Shown piece by piece: positions 1 through 11,722 of a DNA stretch of 64,000 nt. Position 1 is the first letter of the stretch; every line of letters begins with the position of its first letter. The stretch covers positions 12,772,001-12,836,000 of the forward strand of contig CP075497.1 in the NCBI GenBank assembly GCA_021613535.1, read 5' to 3'. The position numbers and the translations under genes are program-made. The notes beneath the pieces were generated by a model. That model was not told the origin of the DNA and did no database searches. It saw nothing but the letters and a program-made list of their open reading frames with translations. The DNA is from Adineta vaga. Its lineage: Eukaryota; Rotifera.

Positions 1-78
1 TCAACGAAAAACAAAATATTGTATAGCTAGTTGAAATTTTTGTGAGAACTGAATGCAAATAAAACGAAATATTGTTAC

Positions 79-448
79 CTGATACAGACGACGACGATTG
101 CAATGGTTTGTTGAGCTCATGTTTTGATTGAATAACACGATGACCTTCAAAAGAATACAGATACGCTAAATTAGAAGTATAAATATTACCTGCAGTTGAA
201 TTTGATTGTTGTGATTGAACGATTGCCGTCGATGAACCTAAATATAAAAACTCATATGTCAGATGCTTTATTAAATTAGATAACACTGTACATACTATCA
301 ACTGTTGAAGACGATTTTGTAACAGAAGATAATGATGAAGATTGACTTGCAGCAAGAAGACACGGAAACACACGACTAGCCATGTTAGTTGTAAAGAAAA
401 TTTTCTTTTTGGTGGTGCTAACAGATGATGAAGACATGTTGACAAAAT
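79..448 (-). CDS. 3' exons of a serine-rich protein gene (partial)
   Basis: Three consecutive minus-strand exons can be read: 448-296, 237-190 and 165-79. Each is flanked by AG and GT signals, each is a multiple of three long (153, 48 and 87 nt), and each is open in the phase set by the previous one. The encoded stretch is rich in Ser, Thr and Gln, with short runs such as SSSST, then a less biased part (AYLYSFEGHRVIQSKHELNK). The gene continues past the left edge; its first exon was not found. The upstream transposase-like gene ends in a stop at 493, so these exons are probably a separate gene or an alternative transcript. No family was recognised. Confidence 0.4.
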
Positions 449-492
449 CTGAAAAAGTCAAATGAGTTAAACTTTAGTTTCCATCAAAATAA

Positions 493-3200
493 TTAATCAT
501 GTTCAAAATCATTTCGAATTTCTGTCAAGCAAAAGTAATCTTTAACTGGTATTGAAATGCATTTATGTCTTATTCTAGACATCGGAAGTATATCAAAGAC
601 GTTAGTTTTTGTTTGCATAGAATATAAGCGATCAATTAATACAGGAATTTGACCAGTATCAGGATCACGAATCTTGAGAATTGACGATAGACGATTAGAT
701 GGTGCAACTTCTTGATAATGTTTGACTAATACAAAATAATTACTATTAATTTCAATGAATATAATACAATCGCCATAAAGAATATGATCTTCAACATCAT
801 GTTTATACGAAATGATGTGACTAACACATTTGAACGATTTATCATACAGCACAGAATGAAATGTAATAAATGGACGTTTAAATCGTTTGTAATATTTGAC
901 CACGTGTGATCCGGAAAATGCCACAAGTTTCGAACGAAATTGATCAAGTAGAGAATTTCCGAGTAAAATCTCATCAACACCAGCTGATTCGTGAACAGGA
1001 ACTACTGATTGATCAATAATAGAAGCCATATCTGTCCAATAGCCGATCTGAGAAGCTAAATTACGTGTACCATGAGTTTTGTTTTTTGTGTAACGAATAC
1101 ATGACTCGAATGCAAATGCTGATGTAAACGACAATCCACCATGATGACGAACTTGCTCTGCCAAATGAAGATGCGCATGTAAACTATACAATTCTATTGT
1201 TGAACCATAAATGAGCGACGAAGATCGACAATAAAAATTGAGTAATTTTTCAGCTAAGTCAATTTCAGATTCATTTTCAGGCGCATGAAGAAGTTTAATT
1301 GCAGATGCATAAACCGCGAAATGAAAAAGAAATGAAGCAGGTATAATATCAATTAGAATTGGAAGACCAATATATAAAACAAATAAGCGGCCGTGTTTGG
1401 CTTTCCAATGAATCACTTCTTTTATAGAAAAGTCAAAACGAACCTTTATATCATGTGGTAAACGTTGAATTGACAATCGGCGATCAACTGATGTATCATC
1501 AAAAGTTTGTGGAAACGATTGCCACCGTTTAATAAGCATTTTAATGTGGTTCAAGCACACCAGATGCATGTAATCATATAAAACACATATTGGGTAGTAT
1601 AGAATTGAGAGTAGTGGTGAAAAGCCACGTACACCATTCACTAAAACTTCATTTTTTGTTCTTTCATTCTTCATACCAGCTAATTGAGCATCACGTAAGA
1701 ATTCATCATGTGTTCGTGGTTTATTATTATTATTTTGATCATATGGATACAGCATAGTACGAGAATGAAAGCTATACTGACCTAAAATTAAGTAAAACTA
1801 TTAGAGGCAATACTTAACGAAAGAGATTAACAAGAAAAAACTCTCAACAAATATAAACTTAAAATATAACCTTACCATGAGCCATACACCACGTACAAGC
1901 ATGATTTCCATTAAAATTGATTGTTTTAAAAAACAATGATTTTGCTGGTAGATCCGCAATAAAACCTTGAATTTGAATACAAAAATGATATTCTTGATTG
2001 TCAATTGAAATAGTTGTACCATGGTTCATAAGTGACTTGATCTGAGTAAGAACAGGTTGTAAAAAAACATCAATATCGGGTTTTTTTCGACTTGACCACA
2101 AAGCGAGTGTAATTATATTATGTTGATATTCACGAATTGGTGGAGGAATTTCTACTATCGAGGCGAATAAAGGCCAAAGATTTTGTTGAGAACTTCGAAC
2201 AAGTGGGGCACCATCGGCATGTAACATAAGGGTTAATGTTTTCTCCTAAAGAAGTACAAGAACAACATTATTTCATTTTAGGAATTAATATTGATAGTTG
2301 AACATATCAAGTCTCCAATAAACGTTACGAAGAACAAATAATTCATATTAACAAAAATAATTTATTTTTAAGGTTTGCGGTTTGTAACGATCAACAAGCT
2401 AAATATCTTTTGAAAAACGATCTATAAGTTATCTTCTCCTCGAAAATGTAGAGCAAATGTAGTCTATGAATTTCTTACTTACTTCATTCTTTTTACGATT
2501 TAAATACAAATTGGCATTCATAATATCACCAGCAGGAAACATGTTTTCATTATTCACGAGTAAATTGATATTTCTTTTCACAATAGAATGAATACTGGAT
2601 CGAACGTCCATTGTGACTATTTCAGTAAATCGATTATTAACTAAATTTCGACTAGAATATGAACAATTAGAATTAGAACATCTTCTTACACCACCAGTGG
2701 ATACAATTATATCATTGCCGCATTTTTCACAAACATATTTTGAAGCGAATGTACTTGTCCGACCAAATACTTTTAAAACACTTTTATGTGATGTTGGCAA
2801 ATGATTAGGTTGTGGTAACAATGATTTAACTAATTTTAATAATTTTGTTGTATGAAATTTATCGAGATTAATATCCATACAAAATTGCATGATAGAAATT
2901 GTCGCAGCACGAACAGTAACAGGTGCACCAGCATATAATGAAGAGGAATAATCATAATCACTCGGATTTCCATCAACAAAATCATGATCATCTGCTTCAT
3001 AATCACGTAAATCATCATCAGTTGAAGCATGTGGAGCATTTAAATCTTACAGTTGGAAGAGCAAGTTCATTTGTATCACCATCAGAATCTTCAGATGCTG
3101 ATGAAAGTAAATCAGAGAAACGAACAGCTTGTTGTCGTTTTTCACAACGACGATCTCGCTGTGAAAGTACTTTGCTAGAATAGAACTTCTGTGAGGCCAT
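493..3200 (-). pseudogene. CMC/EnSpm-type transposase-like gene, multi-exon, probably decayed
   Basis: The parts match animal 'transposase domain-containing' proteins of the CMC/EnSpm group. The N-terminus is acidic and basic low complexity (3200-3046). A zinc-ribbon-like segment follows at 2890-2437 (CEKCGN ... CSNSNC). A Tnp2-like core lies at 2240-1876 (LHADGAPLVRSSQQNLWP) and a DUF4218-like part at 1782-493 (KNEVLVNGVRGFSPL, DYMHLVCLNHIKML, LHAHLHLAEQVRHHGG). The intron 1783-1875 has GTAAGG and TTTTAG ends and keeps the frame. Between the N-terminal exon and the zinc ribbon the frame shifts near 3046, so the copy may be dead or may have another small intron. Terminal inverted repeats were not found. 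Its role would be DNA transposition in the nucleus. Confidence 0.65.
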
Positions 3201-3719
3201 TACTAAAATAAAGCAAATAATAAAACAACAATTTCAGAAGTTTCTAGTAGAAACTTTCTACTTACATGTTCCGGCAATAATTGTGACAATCTTTCAAGTG
3301 TATGAGCAGATCGAATAGAATAGAGAATCTAATAATGAAAATAATTATTGAAAATACAGTCCGATCAAAAACTTAAATACTTACAATTTTCGAATAAATA
3401 ATTTCAACATGAAAATAATAAGGTTAATGATAATGAAAGATGAATTCCAACCGAACAAGTACACTACATTTCAACTGAACTCGTTTGTAGTCGTAGCCTA
3501 AATTGCAAATGAACGCTAACGGCCGGCAAAACCGTTAGAAAGTATCGTCCACCAATCAGAAATTTTACAGCGCCATCTATAAAAATTTATTCAGTCATTT
3601 AAATGACGGTTTATTACTAAAAAAGTTTGTTTTTTCTTAAAAATTTTTTTGTACAATACTCAATAAAATAATCTGATATTTTCTATAAAATAATATCATA
3701 TTTCAAATATGAGTCAATA
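3201..3719. other. gene-free stretch 5' of the transposase-like gene
   Basis: AT-rich sequence with splice-like signals near 3268 and 3384 that could be 5' UTR introns of the transposase-like gene. I found no convincing additional reading frame or terminal inverted repeat. Confidence 0.3.
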
Positions 3720-3868
3720 TCGGTATACCGTCGGTTTTAGTAAAATTAATTTAAACCACCGGTAGACCGACGGTATACCACTGGTTTTTATGGAACCGGT
3801 GAAAACCGTCGGTGAACCGCCTTATACCGGCGGTTTTTTGCGGAACCGCGGTAAACCGCCGGTACGGA
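3720..3868. repeat. cluster of ACCGnCGGT palindromes
   Basis: Within about 150 bp there are many variants of a short palindrome (ACCGTCGGT, ACCGGTAGACCGACGGTA, ACCGGCGGTTT, ACCGCGGTAAACCGCCGGTA), separated by TTTT or TAAACC. The block is locally GC-rich against AT-rich neighbours and can fold back on itself in several registers. It directly abuts the foldback element on its right. Confidence 0.6.
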
Positions 3869-3879
3869 GAAAAAAATGA

Positions 3880-4240
3880 CGACATGGGTATGCATCATTT
3901 TACGACATTCGGCGCGCAGTTTCTCTGCACAAATTGAATTCCCGTCCATGGAAAAGAATCTGTTCGACGCAGAATTTAATTCTGCATCGAACGGTGCTAC
4001 TTTTACTAACGGGAAAATGATCGGGACGGAGTGTACTTCGATTCTAATTTTTCTTCTATACTTACATACATAAAAGAAAAATTCGAATAAAATTTGTCCA
4101 TTCGTTTTCCCGTGAATGAAAGGAGCGCCATTCGATGCAGAATCAAATTCTGCGTCGAACAGACTCTTTTTCAAGGACGGGAATTCACTCTGTGCAGAGA
4201 AATAGCGTGCCGAATGTCGTATGATGACGCATATACACGT
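3880..4240. repeat. foldback element with nested palindrome
   Basis: Sequence from about 3882 to 4030 reappears as its reverse complement from about 4100 to 4240. Shared marks are ACGACATTCGGC / GCCGAATGTCGT, TCTCTGCAC / GTGCAGAGA and GAATTCCCGTCC / GGACGGGAATTC. Each arm holds a second, nested palindrome (3963-3991 and 4131-4159) of the form TTCGAYGCAGAATYAAATTC followed by TGCRTCGAA. The loop is about 60 bp of AT-rich DNA. This is typical of a non-autonomous foldback or MITE-like element; no coding capacity is credible. Confidence 0.65.
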
Positions 4241-4278
4241 ATAGAAGACAAATAAAGATCAAAGAAAACTTTTTTTCT

Positions 4279-4376
4279 ATCGTTTTCCCGTGAATAAAAA
4301 TGTCACCATTTAATTCAGAATCAAATTCTTCGTCGAATAGACTCATTTTTATCGACGGGAATTCGTTTTCACAAAA
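4279..4376. repeat. third, diverged half-copy of the foldback arm
   Basis: CGTTTTCCCGTGAATAAAAA, a degenerate central palindrome (AATTCAGAATCAAATTCTTC) and CGACGGGAATTCG repeat the right-hand arm of the adjacent foldback in the same orientation, without a matching partner arm. Confidence 0.5.
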
Positions 4377-5239
4377 CTCTTAGTTTCGTGGTTCTAGCTT
4401 CGTGGTGCTAGCTTCACACTGATTTTTTTCGATTAGACGAATGAGCAAACTTTGCTTATGTTAAAAAATAACATTGGACAAAATGAGTAAAAGTTGAGCT
4501 TCAAAATACTCCTTTTCAGGGTTTCAGAATGTATTTTGAAGTCGCTCAAATGTGCGCTTTTGAACGTGTAAAAACGACGTTGTCTGACGCCTACTTTATT
4601 TAGTTATGTTCTTTTATTTTGTTAATTAAAACAAGTACTGTTTTTGAATATCTATGGATCTGATCGCTTGATACTTCTAAAAAATGCATTATCCGTATTT
4701 ATTTTCCTTTCTATAACGCTCTTAAACAAACGTCTAGTCGCTAACGCACATGGTCTATTTTCTATTTTCCTTTCAATTATATGAGTGTAATGTGAGAGAT
4801 TCGCTCATCATAGTAGATCAATATACAACTGAAGATTTTAAAAATTTGCATGATCGCGTTGTTTCCAGTGTAGGTTTTATTCTCCTTTCCATCTTTTAAG
4901 GAAAAAGAATTTTGTCGGATTCGTTCTTGTAGATCATCAATTAAGTGCCTCCGAAGAAACGTCCAAAGCACGTGAAAGTCAGTCAAATCCATATTCTGCA
5001 GTATCACTCTCTAAATCAACGTCTAGCCGTTAACATGAACACCTTCAATGTTTCGTCTACTTTTGATTTATTTCTAAAACATATAAGTGAATTTCCTTTG
5101 GTCTTTTCTTCAAAAGGCACTGACTTTGTATTACTATAAAGGGTCCAGTTTCTCGATCTCAATTACCTTTTTGTCGAACTTTATACGAAATATTAGAATT
5201 CATTATTTCTTAATTAGCTAATTAATGAATAAGTAATCA
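4377..5239. other. gene-free DNA
   Basis: AT-rich sequence with only short chance reading frames on both strands. The short frames near 4777-5139 overlap on opposite strands and lack splice context or a recognisable domain. Confidence 0.4.
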
Positions 5240-5740
5240 AGTAAAACCGGCGTCAGATTCGAGTTTCGCGTCCACGAAAACCCTTCGGTCAACCCTTATG
5301 CAAAAATGTCTTTTTGTGGAAAAATGGTCCTCTGTTTAAAAAAATTGATCCGACAAAAATTTTAAAAAACAAACACCGGATTCGTGCTCCTCGACCCTGA
5401 TAACCCTTCGGTCAACCCTTGTATGATAGCATAATAATTGATAATTAGCTAATTCGCTAATTAATTAATTAATTAATTATACTTTCTAAAAGCTAACATC
5501 ATATTTTAAATCCTCGACCTCGATTATCCTTCGGTCAACCCTTACATGATGATCATCGGTTAATTTTCATGGATTTTTGTATTGCTGCAATCTGATTGGA
5601 TTAGAGAACTAAGAAATAATGATTAATTAATAATAATTAAGAGAAAAATATTTTTGAGGAAGTAACAGCGGATTTGTATTCCTCGACCTCGATTACCTCT
5701 GATGAATCATTGTCTGATGACTCGGGGTAGGTTTTCATCG
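5240..5740 (+). repeat. four irregular copies of a CCTTCGGTCAACCCTT-centred repeat
   Basis: AACCCTTCGGTCAACCCTTA (5280s), a CTCCTCGACCCTGATAACCC variant (5390s) and CCTCGACCTCGATTATCCTT (5510s) are diverged copies; a fourth (5690s, CCTCGACCTCGATTACCTCT) keeps only the left half. Spacing is about 110-180 bp and the spacers carry TTAATTAGCTAATTAATT-type palindromes. It looks like a decayed tandem satellite or an array of small elements. Confidence 0.5.
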
Positions 5741-6319
5741 ATTTATAAGCTGCTTTCACCTGATTGACTTGGACAAACAAACTTCAACGTTTTTCAACGC
5801 GCCTGTAACCCTTTCTTTCAGAAAAGGGAAAAATAAAAGTGTGCATATCCGATTAAACGCCAGTATTTTCTTTTGCTGTTCCATTGTTTTCTGTCAACTC
5901 TTTAGGAGAAGAAAAGTCAAGAAAGAAATGCATCTGCTATTGAGATGAAATGAAAGGAAAAAGATACTCGTTAAATAATCGAAAAATAGTGAAAGAGAAA
6001 TTCAGAATTTTTATGCTTATTTTTGAATTATATAACAAGTATCTTTTTCTTTCGTATTCCTCTCCATAATTAAGCTGATTATCTTAAACTTTTCTCCCAT
6101 AAGTTGCTCCGTGCAAGAATAGCCTATAGAATATTGAATACACGTTGATCATTACTAAGAAACAAAGCGTGCATGGGTATTCTTCCAATTTAACCCACAC
6201 CTACCCTTCAATTGAACGATTTCATTTTGCTCAAATAACGAACATAGGTAGTTTCTATTTAAAAACGTTGTTGAATCCAAAGAAGTTCGTTTTAATACCA
6301 ATCTTTTGCATTTTAATGA
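5741..6319. other. gene-free DNA
   Basis: AT-rich, no domain, RNA gene or repeat family seen. The short forward frame at 6145-6345 runs opposite the decayed coding region that follows and is not supported. Confidence 0.35.
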
Positions 6320-7440
6320 AAATTAATATTATGACCAGACTTTGATAAAATAAAAGTATCAATTGTACTTGGATAATTTGATTGTTCTCGTTGTTGAATA
6401 ATTAATTCATTATCATATGAAAGAATAAATTGATTACAGAATATAAAATCATTCTGTCCTATGACAACTCAAATAGGAATATTCTTTGATATCATTAGTA
6501 TAACAGTTGGTAAATTAGTCAATCCAACTGTTGCATTGTCACCTGTTGTACTAGTTTGTTTTGTTTCTTCATCAATTTGAATAAGATTTAAATCAGTATT
6601 GTTTAGATTATAATATAAATATTGTCATGTATTATTTAATGGATTAGTTGTGAGGTAACCTAATGGCAGTAGCGTAAATAGGGGGGGGGGGGCGCGTGGG
6701 GCGCAACACCCCCCTGCTTCGGGAAATTAGTGAGAAAAAAGCGATTTACACCCCCCTGCTCTCGAAAATTTCGTTTTTTTTGCTCGCCAAATTGACAAAA
6801 AAGGATTTACACCCCCCTGCTTTTGAAAACTCGGTTTTTTGGTCTTGAAAGTAGAGAAAAAAAAGAATTTTAGCCTTTTTACAAAAAAAGTTTTTTTAAT
6901 TTTTTGAGAACTACAAAAAAAAAGTTAAACCCCCCCTGCTTTGACACCTGACTTACGCCCCTGCCTAATGGTAAAATTTGTTGACCAAATTTTGGATGTA
7001 ATTGTACAGGATAAGGTAAAGTAATAATCGAACCTATTCTTACTGGATTCGGTACACGTAACCAACCTATTGCAATTAGATCACGAACATATTGATTGTA
7101 TGCAGATTTAGAAAGTATTTTTCATGAAATTATTGTTACTAATGAATGACGAACAAGTATTATATTTGAAAATTGAATATTATGAAATATTTCATCACGT
7201 AAATTTGTTATTAATTGAGAAATAACATTAGCATTTGAATCGATTGTAATATGATTTGCATCAGGTTTTGAACTTAAAACCAACTCCAATTCGATCGATA
7301 TTTAAACAAACAATATCACTGTTCTCGATAACATAATCAACATATGAATACTTTAATGATATATCCAATAGATTTGTAGCATCATGTATGCCTATTTCAT
7401 TTGTAAACAAATAATACTTGACTAAATATACCCATATATA
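6320..7440 (-). pseudogene. decayed coding region of unknown family
   Basis: Read on the minus strand from about 7440, an almost continuous protein frame runs to a TAA near 6320 once the 297-bp insertion at 6667-6963 is skipped. Codon use is typical of the genes in this window. Fragments include IDSNANVISQLITNLRDEIF, RVPNPVRIGSIITLPYPVQL and QNDFIFCNQFILSYDNELII. It carries one frameshift (about 7275) and three in-frame stops, all TGA. The product was not recognised, and splice sites were not resolved, so the ends are approximate. The copy is clearly non-functional. Confidence 0.5.
6667..6963. mobile_element. non-autonomous hAT-like element (MITE), 297 bp
   Basis: The element is flanked by a perfect 8-bp direct repeat CCTAATGG (6659-6666 and 6964-6971). 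Its ends form a short imperfect inverted repeat: CAGTAGCGTAAATAGGGG at the left and, read inward, CAGGGGCGTAAGTCAGG at the right. Eight-bp duplication and CAGnGGCG-type ends are hallmarks of hAT elements. The interior has no gene but repeats a TTACACCCCCCTGCT-like phrase about four times, and a run of G near the left end. It interrupts the reading frame of the decayed coding region, so the insertion happened in once-coding DNA. Confidence 0.75.
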
Positions 7441-9428
7441 TATTATGGTTCATTAAACATTGGTTATCATCTCAACTAAACGACTTTTCTTGTTAATATT
7501 TAAATTCGATTATTTTTCTTAATCAACGAATTCGACAATTTTATCTGAGGATGAAAAATTAATTTATCTTATTCAATATTATATTTTAATCATGAAAAGT
7601 ATATGATAGAAATAGTTTTGTTTCTTCTTTACTTTTAGCTTGAATTGAGTGTATAGGTTGTGAATCACTATTCTCTCTCAAACCTTCAATTTGGAAGAGA
7701 TTCATCGGATAATTCTGTACCTTTTTAATACGATTGTAATGTATAAATTGCTTCTTGTTTAATTCATCCGATACCGATTGATGATACGAGGTTTGCTTTA
7801 GAATAATGGATTTTTTTCGAGAACATAGATGCGAGTTTATGAAAGATGGACAAATATCATTGCGGTTGTTTCGTGTGGATATTATCAGATTGAAGTTCTG
7901 TTCTGAAGTTTGATAGATTATTTTTACGTAAGAGTTGATATAATTCTGATAATGTGAGAAGTAAGTTATATTCAGACTTCGTAGCAGTTTATCATCAATA
8001 TATAGGAATCAATAATAAGATTTTAGAAACAGATTTTTTTTATAAGATTAAATGCGGACGTGAGTAAGCTGTCGTAATAATTTAATAATTAACGAAATTA
8101 GTACACAAACATTCATCAACTTCAATAACAATGATATGTGTTAAAATTAATAATATATCGTTGTTGAGAAACTGATTTCGAAAAGTAAAACCCAATTCTT
8201 TTGCTTTTCTTTCTTTTTGCATTGATATTTGTATAGAAATTCATCAAAATTAGCAAATGATAGTTTTTTTAAAATAATTTTATACACTGAGAATGATGTG
8301 AATTATAATAAAAACAGTCATCGATTGGAAATCATTTTCTCATAGATTATTAAAATGATTGATATCATTGACAATAGTCAGTCTCTCTAGATTACGAATA
8401 GCAAAGTTGATACATCAATAAATTTCCGGTATTCATATTTAACGCGAATACTCAAAATCTCCTTTATCATCAGTACAACTAACTCAAGTTTCTACTACAA
8501 ATATCCACAGAATTCCATAACCTACATTTTAAGTTCAGTATGTACGCCGATCAAAAAACTTGTACAGGAATTTCTCCTCCAAAATATTGAAAACCATCCT
8601 ATAGATCTTTATATAGTTATATACATATATATGTGTATGAGTATTCAAAAGACCCGCAATAAGAAGTTAAAAACATGTAATGCGTTCTTACGACCATCAA
8701 CAAACATGTTGCATCTAATTATTGACAAAAAATTCAAATACTTACATAAGTAAAAATCGTCTAAAAAAATTTCATTTTAAATGTAGATTTTTTTATGCTG
8801 AGATGTTTTTAGAATAACTTTACTTATGTAAGTATTTGAATTATATGTCAATAATTAAATGAAATGTTTGTAGGAGTAATTTTGATCAATCATGTTGCTA
8901 ACAAAAGACATTCTGGATGTTCACGTTAATTACGATTAGTCTATATGTCTGTCCTTATAAACAGTGTTAATCAAAATTTATATTGTCAAGTTATCATTTG
9001 AAAAATACATGAAAATTTGCCTTCCATTCTCAAGTATAATCATTCATATGTTCTCACAATGATGTTGACCAAAATAAGCATAGAAACCAGTTGTTTCTTG
9101 TTCGTATGAATGTTGTCAAGATGACGTTGATTATATAGGAGGAAGAAAAGAAATAACCTATTTTCAAAATGAATGGCAACGAATAATGTGCGACATATGT
9201 ACTTCTATTATTTCAAAACATACTAGGAGAAGAAGTGAATTCTATTAGTGAACTTTGAAAGTAAAATAAGATCCCATGAAAAAAAGCATTATCAAGCGAT
9301 TGGGTTTATTAGTAAAAGTAGTATATTTATTTTTTAACATCTATGATAAACTTAATTATTCGAATAGACTGAGAACATGGTGACCTTTGTATCAATGACT
9401 TTGTTTTTTTTGTAGAACATTTAAAAGT
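7441..9428. other. gene-free DNA
   Basis: About 2 kb of AT-rich sequence without a supported gene. The only structure I see is the inverted repeat at 8702-8871. Confidence 0.4.
8702..8871. repeat. long imperfect inverted repeat (MITE-like)
   Basis: Left arm 8702-8752 and right arm 8821-8871 are reverse complements, with about 21 uninterrupted pairs at the inner end (ATTCAAATACTTACATAAGTA / TACTTATGTAAGTATTTGAAT) and weaker pairing outward. The 68-bp loop is AT-rich. No target-site duplication was clear. Confidence 0.6.
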
Positions 9429-10418
9429 ATGCCAAAACAATCAATAAAAAGACGTTTTAATAATATTTTTCGATCGAATTTCTTGATTAGACAGAAATAT
9501 CATCGAAATGTAATTATTTGTTTCTTTATAATTGTATTAGCATATCCTTTATTACATTTAATTCAAACTGGACAATTTATAATCGATCATTATTTTGAAA
9601 CTGAAGATATTAATGATATGATTAAACTTGATATGAATGTTTGGAAAAATAATAATTCTTTTTTAACACGAAAAATTCCTCGATATATTCATCAAATATG
9701 GATTTCATCATTAGAAAATAAACAAATGGATGAACGATTTCGATTAGCATCAGAATCTTGTATAACATTACATCCAAATTATAATTATACACTTTGGACA
9801 CATAAGAAAATTTTAATTTGGTTAGAAAATGAATATCCATGGTTTTTATCCGTTTATAAAAGTTATCGATATGATATGCAAAGAATTGATGCAATGAAAT
9901 ATTTATTATTATTTCATTTTGGAGGTATTTATGTCGATTTAGATTTAAAATGTCTTACTAACGATCTTATTACAGCTATGATACCAAAAAATCAAAGAGA
10001 AAATGAACCGGATATTGTTCTTCATATAGGAACAGAAGGAATATCTGCAAATACAGATGTTATACTCGCGAAACAATATCATCCATTTTTTAAATTAGCT
10101 ATTAGTCGTTTAAAAGCAGCAAATAGATGGTTTTATTTGTATCATTTAACGATTATTCTTAGTGCTGGTCCAACATATCTCTATGGAATTTATAGAAAAT
10201 ATCCACTTAAAGCAAATTTTTATTTTATTCCAAATGATTTATTATGGGGAAAATTGTTTCATGGGGTTGGTGGTGCGACATGGTATGGAAATGATACTTT
10301 AATTATACTTTTTTTAATTCAAAATAACATTGTTCTTTGGATTATTCTATTTATTGTTATTATTTGTTTGTTTTATGTATTTCATCTTTTGAAGAATAGA
10401 AAAGAATCTATTCGATAG
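9429..10418 (+). CDS. GT32-type glycosyltransferase with DxD motif
   Basis: A 329-residue single-exon protein of the Gly_transf_sug family (OCH1 / mannosyl-inositolphosphorylceramide synthase-like). It has an N-terminal signal anchor (residues about 29-48). The conserved start RKIPRYIHQIWIS is followed by RYDMQRIDAMKYLLLFHFGG and the metal-binding DxD in GGIYVDLDLKC (D170, D172). HGVGGATWYGND near residue 280 resembles the family's C-terminal His/Trp motif. A second hydrophobic span (about 292-316) and a basic tail end the protein. It should transfer a sugar to a lipid or glycan in the Golgi lumen; the acceptor is unknown. A pyrimidine-rich tract ending in TGTAG lies 14 bp before the ATG, a possible trans-splice or 5' UTR acceptor. 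Confidence 0.8.
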   Translation: MPKQSIKRRFNNIFRSNFLIRQKYHRNVIICFFIIVLAYPLLHLIQTGQFIIDHYFETEDINDMIKLDMNVWKNNNSFLTRKIPRYIHQIWISSLENKQMDERFRLASESCITLHPNYNYTLWTHKKILIWLENEYPWFLSVYKSYRYDMQRIDAMKYLLLFHFGGIYVDLDLKCLTNDLITAMIPKNQRENEPDIVLHIGTEGISANTDVILAKQYHPFFKLAISRLKAANRWFYLYHLTIILSAGPTYLYGIYRKYPLKANFYFIPNDLLWGKLFHGVGGATWYGNDTLIILFLIQNNIVLWIILFIVIICLFYVFHLLKNRKESIR

Positions 10419-11018
10419 ATCGAAATTATAATAAATTGAATTGTAACTTCAACGAAATTTCGATCTTTGAATTGACATTGAGATTTCTAATGAAACAAGA
10501 TTCTTTCGATGTCTCTCAAAAAGTATATGAAATATTAAAGAAAAAAACGTCGATAATAATTATTTAATATCATATCTTGACACATAGACAAAAAAATGAT
10601 AAGACAGATTTATGTATTTCTATATATATAAATCATTATGATGCAATCTCGATATATGGAAGATAGATTCGAATTGAATAGACTTCTTCTTCGTATTTAT
10701 CAATTTTTCTTAGGAAAAACCTTCTGTTTCTTTTTATCATAGAATTTTAATAATCAAGACATGGTATATTAGATCTAATACCAAGAATACTTATGACTGC
10801 ATTATTTTGACCTTGAGAACCGAAAAAATAATAGCATAATCACCTGATGGAATTAAGAACGACCCTTCATGCAGAAAAGGCTTGTATTTCAGAATAATAT
10901 TAATTATAAGGAACAAAAAAAGTATAGATGTAAAGAATAAGAATGAGTTACTGGTGTTCATTTAAGAAAACTCGTTTTATTGATTATTGTGTAAAATGAA
11001 TGTAATATCTTTCTTGCT
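10419..11018. other. gene-free DNA
   Basis: Intergenic AT-rich sequence downstream of the glycosyltransferase; no supported feature. Confidence 0.35.
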
Positions 11019-11387
11019 TCAATAAATATCAAATGCGAAGTCCAACAAATTGATGATATTCAACTGTGTACACATATTTCGATCTGAAAACAAAATTACT
11101 AACCGGCCAATATTGTCCAAAATATGATAGATAATTTCCACAGATAATTCCAATAAACTTAAAGATCTCGTTTTAGACGTTGAAATAGTGTTGCTTTCTA
11201 GGTCAAAATGAATATCTGTGGGTTTTTTCCTCTCAACAATCAATTTATCGACAGCATGATGTTGTTTTCCATCATAAACAAACAATATTTTATGTTTATC
11301 GTAAAAACAAAGATGCATTGCGACGAATAATACAACATAATCGAATATTAGTGGTAATAGTTGGTAACAACTGACGGTAAACAACAA
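11019..11387 (-). pseudogene. F-box-like fragment
   Basis: A 122-residue frame whose second half holds an F-box-like core, LLELSVEIIYHILDNI, followed by a segment like the second half of bdelloid F-box domains (LVILFSDRNMCTQLN). The usual long C-terminal repeat region is missing, and the first 35 residues are hydrophobic and may be non-coding. It could be one exon of a larger gene or a relic. F-box proteins link substrates to SCF ubiquitin ligases; that role is inferred from the family only. Confidence 0.35.
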
Positions 11388-11722
11388 ATCTCATTATTTT
11401 CTTTTTTCTAGTTTTTATTTTGATTTCTTATGCAATTTCTCTATTACGAGTAAGGTTGTAGGTGAAAAAAGAGTATTTTCATTCATTCTCTCAGAATCAT
11501 GAAATTGATATACTTAAGTTTAATAAAGTCCGTATATCAACCCACAAACAATACTAAATAATTTTATCAAACGACTAGTTTGCAATCAATTGTTATAACT
11601 CAATATTTATTTCAGGATAGAAAGAATATTGAACAAGTAATACCCAGAAAAAGAAAAAAACCTTGTGGTTAGATTATCATCATTGTATTTTTTCATAATT
11701 ATTTTTCTTGATGAATTATTTG

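Noticed and set aside
2923-3183. Plus-strand His-rich frame over the transposase N-terminus
   Set aside because: It is antisense to an acidic Asp-rich coding stretch on the minus strand (GAT/ATC codons reading as His and Asn).
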